Assembly: GCA_963995505.1 (NCBI GenBank) | Contig: OZ023192.1 | Coordinates: forward strand, 4,447,001 to 4,511,000 | Origin: Hypericum androsaemum | Taxonomy: Eukaryota > Streptophyta > Magnoliopsida > Malpighiales > Hypericaceae | Direction of reading: 5' to 3' | DNA length: 64,000 nucleotides | Part shown: positions 34,229 to 44,200 of the stretch, in pieces | How the letters are laid out: the number at the start of each line of letters is the position of its first letter | Numbering within the stretch: position 1 is the stretch's first letter | Made by a program: the position numbers and the translations under genes | Notes under the pieces: model-generated | Databases searched by the model: none | Told to the model about the DNA's origin: nothing | What the model saw: the letters and a program-made list of their open reading frames with translations, nothing else

Positions 34229-35285
34229 TTTCTCCAAGCTTTTCTCTAATAAGCACAAACAAAATGAAGTGAACAAATAAATTTTACATGGAAAAAAGAA
34301 AAAGTAATTACGAGCTTACTAGTTCCCATTGGAGACCGGCCTCGGCGACGAGTCCACCGCCCAACGAAGAGCGGCCGACGGGGGAGAGGGCCGCGAGTTG
34401 AGCCCGAGACCGAGGTGTAGGTAGGGCGGGAGGGTTTAGTAGTTAGGGTTTAGGAAATTGGAAAATCCAATGGAAGAAGAAATAGAAAAGGGATTTTGAT
34501 GGGCTTTTGGAAGAGGGAGCAGTTTTGAGTTTTGGGCTTAGCCCAATGGGCCTGTGTGTTAGGTGTCTGAGATTTTAGAGCTCGGCCCATACACGAAGTA
34601 TCCGGACACTCACTCGGACGGAAGGCTCGAACTCAACTTGAGTGCTTGTTGGTATCAAATAATGGGTAAAAGTCTTCATTTTGTGCCAACACTTTTTTAG
34701 CACCAAACAAAGTCTAGGATAAAAAAAATTTGTGTAATCATCTAAAAAAAGCAATATGAGAATCTATGTCCTACAGGACTACATGATAAATGAAATTTTC
34801 TCTGCTAAATTTTATTGATACTACTTCAATGGAAAAAAAATTGAAACGTTAAGATATTATTAGAATCCTTAGTATATTTACATGATTCATGTAAAAGGTG
34901 TAGAAATCCCTCGATAAATGAGGTTGCAGTCGAATGCCTCATTAAAATCGTCTATGGTGAATGTCATTTTGAACCTCATTTAGGTCTTTCAACCCTAGAT
35001 TTTTTTGGAGAATGTGAGTTTCTTCCTAACTTATCTAGTAAATTTTCCTTGTGGAAATGTCTCCGGACCACTAAATTTAACTAGGAGGCTATCTAGTTTG
35101 GAACAAAATGTGGTAGCAAAAAGTAGACATTGCATGAAATAACAGTAAGAATTGATTTTATTAGAATCTCATTGGACAAAAATTTCTGCTTCCAACTTTG
35201 TGCATTTTCCAAAAATTCTTTCATATATGAAGGAGAGCATCTTTTTGAATTAGTAAAGTGAATGCAGTTCTAAACAGTGCACATA
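34229..35285. other. RRP9 upstream region and spacer
   Basis: GC-rich sequence at about 34330-34440 probably holds the 5' UTR and promoter of RRP9. No TATA box stands out, as expected for a housekeeping gene. The rest is AT-rich with no gene seen. Confidence 0.4.
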
Positions 35286-35289
35286 TGTC

Positions 35290-35460
35290 GAGAAATTAGG
35301 ATATTGTTTTAGTTTAATCAAGAGATTTTGATTTCGAATTCTTAGAAATACAAAGTGTTAAATATTTATCATGCAAACTTTACCACCTTTCATAGATTTT
35401 TATCCAGTTACAATTTGCGCCGAATATCACGTAGTATAATAAACCAAAAAAAATATCATA
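35290..35460 (+). mobile_element. Diverged SINE copy
   Basis: TTGTTTTAGTTTAATCAAGAG, then a decayed B box (TTTCGAATTC) and CAAACTTTACCACCTTTCATAGA are collinear with the SINE at 61948-62134. No target duplication is readable. Confidence 0.5.
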
Positions 35461-35813
35461 CCAACATTGCTCATCTACAACACCGTTTTAGCATGTCCCT
35501 CCATTTGAGAAAGGGAATCAATATGCACGTTTCTCGTTTTATACCTTCTCCTTCGGTGATCTTTACATAGCAAGTAGCTCAAGCTAGCTCATTAATTTTG
35601 ATATTTGGTAGAATTGATTTTTAATATATAAATATTATTAATATTAAACCTGCTCATTACAAATTTTCTCCCCAGACACAAAACAACATTCTAATTTCAT
35701 AAGGTTATCAGAGAAAACAAGCAATGTTTTTTTTATTAGTTAAACTCCTAAAGAGAGTTGCCTTCAGTAATGAAGAGTGGATTTTTGGTCCACCTTGCAA
35801 TAATAGGGAGTTT

Positions 35814-37012
35814 GGGTGTAATGTCCGAAAAGTCCTCAAAATATTTAATTCTCTCAGGCAAAATTTGATGAAAATGCCGTCTGGTGTAAGAGGCGTCGTC
35901 TGGGTTTTGGGCACCGACCGGTGGGTGCGGACTTCAGGCGGCAGCTTGGGATCTGACCGGTGGGCGATTCTACTGTTCGACAGTTTCTTCGTGAAAAAGC
36001 TCGCCTCACTCTCTTCCAGCGCCGCTCGGCAGAATGAGGGCGCCACCCGGTGGAACACAGGAGGTTGAGAAAAATCCCAATGAAGTCCTCACGCCGACCA
36101 TCAGTGGGGGCACCATCTGGCATGTTCCTGCAGTAGAGACGTCGGCCGGTGCGTATTTTACAGTTCGGCAGGTGCAGTTTGGCTCCAGCTGGCTATCTCT
36201 CGGCTTGACTCTTCCAACGCTTCCCTCTTCTCATTAGATCCCTGCGTCCCTGCAAAATCCTCCTCCAAAAGACACGAAGGCAAAAGAGTGAAACCTTTCT
36301 AGGCAACGGACCTAAGCATGGCGTAAAATAACTCAAAAATACTTGAAACCGGGTCTAAATGACCATAGAATGAGGTGATAAAGTGAGTGTTTCATGCACT
36401 CATCAAGTTACAAGTTTGCGTGAATAGAGTAAATTTGTAATCTAATTTCAAAATTTTTATTAAGCTATATCATTGAATAGCACTAGTCAGCCTCGTTATA
36501 ACAGAGAATTCGAATATATAACAACTACTAGAGAAAAAACAAACAGTTCACCTGTGAAATATAATGCATCACATCATTATTACGAGAAACCCCGAATAGA
36601 GAAGTCTCCCCCTCAACCCTAAAATGTGGTGCAAATGTCTGAAAAGCCCTCAAAATATCTAATTCTCCCAGGCAAAATTTAACAAAAATGTCGTCTGGTG
36701 CAAGAGGTGCCGTCCAGCGAGTTGAGTTGGCGGGCGATTCTGGATTTTTGGCACCTACCAGTGGGTGCGAACTTCAAGCGGTGACTTGGGGGCCGACCGG
36801 AGGGCGATTCTGCCGTTCGGCAGTTTCTTCGTAAAAAACTTGCCTCACTCTCTTCCAGTGCCGCTCAGCGGAATGGGGGTGCCGCCCGGTGGGACACAGG
36901 AGGTTGAGAAAAATCCCGATGAAGTCCTCATGCCGACCGTCGGTGGGGGCGCTGTCCGGCGTATTCCTGCAGTAGAGACGTCGACCGGTGCGTATTTCGC
37001 CGTTCGGCACTG
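35814..37012 (+). repeat. Pair of direct repeats of about 365-385 bp
   Basis: Copy 1 (35814-36175) and copy 2 (36627-37012) share TGTC(C/T)GAAAAG.CCTCAAAAT, a (C/A)GGTGGGTGCG.ACTTCA block, GTTCG(A/G)CAGTTTCTTCGT, and GGTGG.ACACAGGAGGTTGAG. They end around GTGCGTATTT..CGTTCGGCA. They are separated by about 450 bp of unrelated sequence with frames that look random. They might be LTR fragments, but no primer-binding site or pol sequence lies between them. The frames on both strands change with indels and are not supported as genes. Confidence 0.7.
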
Positions 37013-38100
37013 GAGATATATAAATTTTGAATTTTTTTTCTTGATAATAAAGTTTCGATAATTATTTAAAAGAAAAAGGAAACTTGTTCAATGCATCATA
37101 TGGAGAGTTTCTCATAGGCACAATTTGTATTGTATAAGAGATTTTTTTTTCGGAGCATCTCGTTTGCATGAATTTTAAATCACAAGATTAGATGTGACAA
37201 GCTTCATACTATATGGTTTTTTTTAAACGGCATATATATTCAACTCCGAAACACCATGTACATATACATCAGCCAACACCCGTTGTAAAGGAGGCAACGG
37301 GTATAGAAAATGAACTCCTCTCCAGCTTAACCACACCCGATAAGTCAAGAGAGGCAACGCTCAAACCATCAACTCTTCTAAAGGGGTCAAAGAAGAATTG
37401 ACTTGTTCTTGTACTACATCAGAAAGTGCAAGGATGAATAGTAAGTTCAAAATCGATTGATGGATTATTTTTCCGCACATTTCCTACATATTTCCCAACA
37501 ATCATCTCCCACATTTCGATTAGGAAATATGTAGGAAATGTGCGGAAAAATATTTCGAGTCACGTCGAAGACACAGTCCTTAAGAAACCAATTCACGAAG
37601 GATGCTGCTTCTCCAAAATAAAATAGATCCTTCCAAGATAAACTTGAGTGACTAAACTAACAAAGACAACTAAGCAACTAACAATAGTAAAAATATATCA
37701 TATGACGTAAGGAGGAAAAGAATTAGTATGTCCACTCTAGAGATAACTTCCTAATATACTCTAAATATGTAATGGTAGATTGTGTGATAGTTATCCGCTG
37801 ACGACGGTTAGTATGTACTAGTTGACATTGTTTTGTACAAACTAATTGTTGCAAGTTAAGCTTCCGTTCGGGTTTTATGGATTGCGAGATTATTATTATA
37901 TTAACCGTTACTTGGCTTCTATTATGCCTGAGTTCAACGATCAAATAATATTGTATATCTGTTCTTCATGGTTTCAAAATCTACTCCAGTCACACATTTT
38001 GGTTCTACCGTGCACTAGTAATTTATAAATTACCATTAGACTTGACCTAGGGCTAAGTTAACCCTAAATATATACGATGGTGTCTACGGCCTTTTTGACA
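37013..38100. other. Gene-free spacer with a long hairpin
   Basis: Apart from the hairpin at 37467-37551, no gene is seen. TTTTTTTTAAACGGCATAT near 37217 resembles the poly-A-tailed 3' end of a minus-strand LINE fragment. Confidence 0.4.
37467..37551. repeat. Perfect 29-bp inverted repeat with 27-base loop
   Basis: The left arm 37467-37495 (ATTTTTCCGCACATTTCC and on) is exactly complementary to 37523-37551. The loop is 37496-37522. No terminator or gene is adjacent. It could be a young foldback, a twin-primed LINE fragment or a hairpin RNA source. Confidence 0.85.
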
Positions 38101-38149
38101 GTACACCTCTCTTCCATTTTTTTTATAAGTAGGTACACCTCTCTTCCAT
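38101..38149. mobile_element. Minute retroposon-like insertion with 17-bp target duplication
   Basis: GTACACCTCTCTTCCAT at 38101-38117 and 38133-38149 flanks a 15-base filler T7 ATAAGTAG. Same design as the insertions at 9319, 25351 and 26265. Confidence 0.6.
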
Positions 38150-38644
38150 ATACGCACCGGAAAGGAGCGGAGCCAATTTGGTCGACAATATTATTGAATT
38201 TGTTGCCTTTTGATAGTATGCAGGGATTAATTAAAAACGTTAAATACATTTTGATACCTTCCATTATATGTAATTTCTTAATAAATGTTTGAAGTTAAGG
38301 AAATTCATAAAAATATGGATTTATATTAATCAAAATATGTTTTGGAGTTAAGTTTATGAAATTTTGCTACGATGCAATATTATTCAGATATTAATTTATG
38401 CAGAGTAAAATCGATTTTATATATGAACTGATGATCTTTAATATCTTTTGAGGCTTAAAACATTATATCTTATTATATCATATTGATAAATCGTTATACA
38501 ATAGCGCTTAGCTCCGGGGAGGATGTTTTGGCAATTTGGTACACATGGTCTCGATATAGACATCGTCCCAACCACTTATTGATGGTTTTTTATATTTTCC
38601 TTTTGCAAATACAGGAAAATTAAATTGGTTTTGGTCCTACTCGC

Positions 38645-39707
38645 GGGTCATTTTCTTATTTGGAGTGAAATTTTCCGACAAATCCCATAATGGGGTTGTC
38701 AGAAATTTTTTTCCCTATCTGGAGTTGTGCTAGAAATCGCACGATTTTGTGCAGTTTTTGCACAAAACCGCACGATTTTGTGCGGTTTTGTGCAACACAG
38801 CAACTTGATACATTATTTGATCTATTCCACTTGTAACTCATCGACTCTTGACTTTTAAATAATTTTTTGACATTCTTAGACTCCAAATTAGGAGAAGTAA
38901 TAAACATCAAAGTTGTAGATATATGTCTCAGCTTCACATAGCAACTTGAATCACCTCAAACGGACTGCGAAGTAAGAAGTTACGGTCTCTCAACCAAAAT
39001 CAGTCGATACAATTCGGTCAACTCTTTGATTTCAAATAAATTTTTGTCATATTTACACTTTGAATTTGGAGAAGTTATAAACTTCAAAATTGTAGATTTG
39101 CGTCTTACTTTATATAACAACTTGAATCACTTCAATTAGACTCCGGAGTAATAAGTTGTGGCTCCCCAACCAAAATTACCCGACTATTACTCGGTCGACT
39201 CTTGACTTCAAATAAATTTTTGACACCTTTACACTTCTTATTTGGAGAAGTTATAAAATAAAAAGTTATAGATATATATCTCAGCTTCATATAGCAAATT
39301 GAATCACTTCAATCGGACTCCGAAGTAAGAAGTTGTGGCTCCCCAACCGAAATCACTTTCAATTTTGATTGGAGGACCGTAACTTCTTACTCCGCAGTCC
39401 ATTTGAGGTGATTCAAGTTGCTGTGTGAAGTTCAGATATATATCTACAACTTTGATGTTTATTACTTCTCCCAAATTGGTGTCTAAGAATGTCAAAAAAT
39501 TATTTAAAAGTCAAGATTCGATGAGTTACAAGTGGAATAAATCAATTGCTGTGTTGTACAAAACCGCACAAAATTGTGCGATTTCTTGCAAATAAAAACG
39601 CACAATTTTGTGCGGTTTCTAGCACAATCCCAGACAGGAAAAAAAATTTCTGACAACCCCATTCTAAGATTTATCGAAAAATTCCACTCCACATAAGAAA
39701 ATGACCC
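38645..39707. mobile_element. MULE, 1063 bp, with 345-bp inverted arms and tandem-repeat core
   Basis: Perfect 9-bp target duplication CCTACTCGC (38636-38644 and 39708-39716). The ends are GGGTCATTTTCTTAT on the left and (G)GGGTCATTTTCTTAT from the right. The arms match for about 345 bp up to the AGAAGTTACGGTC block. The centre (about 38946-39365) is a tandem array of a roughly 175-bp unit (CTTGAATCACTTCAA, GACTCCGAAGTAA, CCCCAACC, TTTGGAGAAGTTATAAA); part of that unit is also inside the arms. Short palindromes such as GCACAAAATTGTGC lie subterminally. No coding sequence is present. Confidence 0.9.
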
Positions 39708-39857
39708 CCTACTCGCAGCACAATTAAATTGATTTTTTATAGTTTCTTATATCGGCAGTCAGTTCCTCTGCAATCGCCAATCAGCATTAATTGCGTCCGG
39801 TGGATAGTGTCCTATAATAGACAGAACTATTAATTTAGCATTTACTAGTACTGTAGG

Positions 39858-40196
39858 ACTAGTACTGTACGGGTTTTTTTTTTTGCATAAGCCAGATTTA
39901 TTAATAACAAAATAAATAAAAAGAAAAGAAAGTGTCAAACTCCTAGCTAACTCACATGGATAGTTGTGAAACCCAAAAGATTAATCGCTTAAACAATAGA
40001 CCTATGCAAAGTATTTCTTACGAAACGATACTCGCTTAGATATCCTTTTGGCCTGCTGCATATAATTTCCAGACTATGATGGGGAAATTTCAAAGTAAAG
40101 AAACGTGGCATCCGACTTCCCATACCGTCAGTTAGATTAAAATCAAGGAATGGAAAACCAAATTTCTTTGGTCTAATATGATAACTAGTACAGTAC
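39858..40196 (-). mobile_element. LINE 3' fragment with imperfect target duplication
   Basis: ACTAGTACTGTAC (39858-39870) and ACTAGTACAGTAC (40184-40196) flank about 310 bp that start with poly-T. On the minus strand the end reads TTATTAATAAATCTGGCTTATGCAAAAAA, a typical LINE 3' tail. It is 5'-truncated and no protein is recognisable. Confidence 0.6.
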
Positions 40197-40296
40197 TAGG
40201 GGAAAAAAGTCAAACAAGTAGGTATGAAACACAAGAGAAATAAACTAGGGATGCGACCTATGTATATGTCCTGATAATATTAAAGTATGAATTTAT

Positions 40297-40382
40297 TCAT
40301 TGTTTATAAATATGATACTTGGTTCACTTGATCTAACCGGTCAGTTCGGCTATTGAAGATTTTTTAATTAAAAATATTTATC

Positions 40383-40413
<31 letters not shown>

Positions 40414-40975
40414 CTAATTTTGTAGTAACATTTATTATTTATAAGTATTAAATCATAATTAATCAATTTCAATCTAATAAAATTTAAAAGCTTGCAACAT
40501 TGAATTTCGGCTATTTTTGTGGACCATACTCTCAATAGTGACATACAAGTCTATATGACATAGAAAAACATGATCCACGTGACGTGTACGTGTGAGATGA
40601 ACCAAGTCTTCGTAAAATTTTCTTTTTCCATTACAGGGGCTCGTACATTTTATGTAGCACCTCTTGTGAACACTCCACTGGTATGAAACATTCTGTCTGT
40701 TAGTTGAATGTTCGACTCTCCAATAGATTGGCCCGAAATAATATCTACTCTCCCAATTAGACCAAGTCATCGTCATAACATAATCGGTAGATCTTTCATG
40801 TAATCTTACAAGTAAAAAGAGTTTCGGTCTAACAAGGTGAACTCGTTAGTCTGACCGATTGAACCAGTGGTCAACGTTATTGACTATCGATTAAACCACT
40901 ATTCGAGTATAAAAATGATCCAAAATTAATCTCGAGTTGTAGTTCGACTAATTGGACCATGCTTTTTAAAACATG
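40297..40975. mobile_element. Probable hAT-like element of the CATGTTTTAAAA family
   Basis: The left end CATTGTTTATAAATATGA and the complemented right end CCATGTTTTAAAAAGCATGG are similar to the ends at 9596-10207 and 60441-60825. Subterminal AACCGGTCAG and GTCTGACCGATTGAACC motifs recur. Target duplications are unclear, so the borders are approximate. An (AT)n run lies inside at 40386-40408. Confidence 0.45.
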
Positions 40976-41096
40976 GCCAAAAAGATATCACATTGATGGA
41001 AATTCACACAATTATTGGATCACCGTGACAGGGGCGTGGTCAACGAGGTTAGCTCCAAAAGCAGCATCTATATTGCCCAATCTCTCACCTTCTCTC

Positions 41097-41104
41097 TATA
41101 TAAA
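41097..41104 (+). promoter_or_regulatory. TATA box of the BCAT gene
   Basis: TATATAAA in a CT-rich context, about 125 bp upstream of the ATG at 41222. It predicts a leader of about 95 bases. Confidence 0.65.
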
Positions 41105-41221
41105 CATACTCACAACGTGAAATAGGCATGAATCTCGTAGCCAACAACAACCAATGCCATTGTGAGCAAAAACTAAGCAGAAAATATATCCATCAGGCAA
41201 CCATCTCCAAGCTCCTAAAAG

Positions 41222-44200
41222 ATGATGATGCTTGGACATGGTGGAAGATCAGTTCATGCCACCTGGTGGACAAGGGCATCGAGTAAAGTCACTGATGTCT
41301 TGCCTCGCAAGGTATGGGTTCGTGCATCTTCATGCAAATTGATATTTCCGCATCATCGTGATATCTTACTAATTTTAGTTCAATCTAGTTGGTAAATCGA
41401 AAACAAGAAAGGGTAACCGATAATTGCTGACATATAGTAGTCCTCCGTTCCCTCGAAACTTTTTGATTAAGTTAATTATTATGTGATTTGCAATGCAGTG
41501 GTTCTCTAAACTAGCGCATTTTGAATTTTTATTTGGTTTTCACAGTAGAATAGTTGGGAATGGGATTGGAATGTAGGGTCAATATTAAGCAATATTAACG
41601 TGAGGTGTTTTTTCCCGATCTCAATTTTTTTTTCACTAGGTTTTATGGAGATACGATTTTACAGAGGTTACAGTTGCAACCTTTAAAGAGAGAATACTAC
41701 ATTTCGGGGAGTTTTGCGTTACGACTTTTTAATAGTCGGATGCTTGTAATTTTATCTTTTAGGTACAATTCGGAGGTTTTGGCATTCAGACTTCTATAAT
41801 CAGATGCTTGTAATTTTTAACTTTGGTGAGTAAATAAATAAATAAAATAATTACTTACAAAAAAAGCTAATTATTATGTGAGAATACACATAGAGAATAT
41901 GAAACATTGAAATCAAATCATCATAATTGGAGGCAAGAAATTATGTTTATGAACAATATGGAAAAATGTTTACGACTATGATATAAAATAATTTCTAAAA
42001 AAATTAATTCTCCAGAAAACCTCCTTATTCTTTTTTTTGGCAAATTACTGTAACACCCTTCTTATTTGACTTAATCGACGATTTAGTCTCTCTAGTTTCG
42101 AAAAATATTCTGACATTCCTAGTTTTTGATTTTATTATACTTTGGGGTCCCTATCACCAACTCTCTTTTTTTCATTTTCGTCATTGAAATGACAAAAATA
42201 CCCTCGAAACACAAAAATGTTCATTCCCTTTCTCTCCGTCCTCGCCGGCGGGAACTCGACAACAAAAAAACCCAGAAAACTTTCACCAGCCTTGAAAGAA
42301 CGGAGGGTAGAGGAAGTAAGGTCGAGGCAGCGATCCCGGACAACGACAGTGAGAGAAGGGGTACTCACCGACGATGACGAATCCTCGCCGGAATCGAAAA
42401 TCTTCGTCCCTCAATCAACATCTTCTCGCCAGAATCAAAGAAACAAAAATCCAACAAGATCGACACCGGGTTGGAGCAAATCGACGTCGTACAACCTCCA
42501 TCGCCTCTACCTCAGGTACTTTTTCTGTCCTTGGCCCTCTCTTGATCTCCACCGCCTCTACCTCGGTCGCTCTCGAAACAGGAAGTACCCACCGACAAGC
42601 GGCCGTGACGGACAAAAACACCCCTTCGTTGAACGACATCATCGCCGTCGATCGATGTCACCGGGGACGACCCACTGCTGATGCCACCTCCATTGACATC
42701 TCTGTCCCGTGCGACAACACAAATGGAGACGCGGGCCATGGAGAGAAGAAGCGAGCTGGCAGAGGAGAATTGAAGAGGACAACACAAATGGACACGCCGA
42801 TTGGCAGAGGAGAATTGAAGAGGACGACGCGGAGGGTAGAGGAGAATTGAAGAAGCGAGCTGGCAGAGGAGAAAATGGAGACCCACGTTGATGCCATCTC
42901 CATTGACTTCTAGCCTCGTGGATCCACAAAAATTTTAAAAAAATAAGACCTGGCAGACGACGCCGGTCCATTTGGGGATGGTTTTATTTTTATTTTTTAA
43001 GGGTATTTTAGTCATTGCAATAACAAAAATGAAAAAAAAGAGTTGCTAACGTGGCCAAGGGACCCAAACGTATAATAAAATCAAAGACGAGGGATGTCTG
43101 AATATTTTTCAAAACTAGAGAGACTAAATCGTCGATTAAGTCAAACAAGAGGTAATTTGTCCTTTTTTTTTTGCACCATCCTTATTCTCTATTTAATTAA
43201 TTAAAGCCATTTGTTATTTTTCTTCTCCTTTTTCCTCAGCTAAGGCAATACGAGACAAGTGCAGCGACTGCCGAAGCAACTACGCTTAACAGGTATAAAA
43301 TGAAAATTGATTGCCGTTTAGAAAATATTAGCACTAAAAAAATCAGTACTAACCTTTTTTATGGACAGAGATTTAGAATTTTAAGAAATCATTACAGAGT
43401 TATTTTCTCCCTCGTCGATTTTATTAAAAAATTAACGGTCTAAATATTAAAACTCTGTATAAATTGACCATCATAAAATTACCGCCCATAACACCAACTT
43501 TTATTAGTTACCCGTAAAAAGATTGAACTAATAAGGTACGTGATTTGAAAAAATTTAATTGGTTGATTATAATTACCTAAATAACATGCTACTCGGTAAT
43601 TAATATTTTATATATCAACCACATTAATTGTTGTCAACTGACGCTCTTCCGTGTGGACCGCGTAACGTACGCTCGTAGTTAAATTACTATAAACGAGTAT
43701 TAACGCTTCAGCGAGGAAAAAAAATAAAATGTCTTGGATTTAATAGAGACTACATAAAAGATGTTTATACGGAGATGATTAAATTTGGGTCGTCAGATTT
43801 GATTGTCTTTAAATCTGATTGTCAATAACCTATTAGGTGATATTGATTTGCATGTGAAATGATATTGATTTGCATATGAAGTGATATTGGTTTGCATGAG
43901 ACTGGTTTGCATATGAAGTAATATTAGTTTGCACGTGAAGTGATATTGGTTTGTATGTGTAATGATATTGGTTAGTTTTAGTTTTTATTGAATAGTTGTG
44001 ATATTGGTTTGTATGTGTAATGATATTGGTTAGTTTTAGTTTTTATTGAATAGTTAGCTGTAATTAATTCAAGCAAGTACTTCGAGGAATAGCTATCAAG
44101 CTAGTTTTTATTGCATGAAGGAAAACACTTAGGAGTAGGGGTGGTAGATGTATCTACATAAGAACTAATTTAGATTTGAATCGGGTGTGACTTTTGAATA

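Noticed and set aside
33763..34280. Plus-strand Ser/Pro-rich frames opposite RRP9 exon 1
   Set aside because: Mirror of the acidic GAG/GAA-rich exon 1; the minus strand has the spliced, recognisable protein.
35708..36123. Frames of 89-116 codons around 36 kb
   Set aside because: They overlap on both strands in a duplicated repeat, and the second copy does not keep the same frames.
42126..43000. Eight overlapping frames in BCAT intron 1
   Set aside because: They fall inside the MULE, overlap on both strands and show no known domain; treated as possible captured sequence only.
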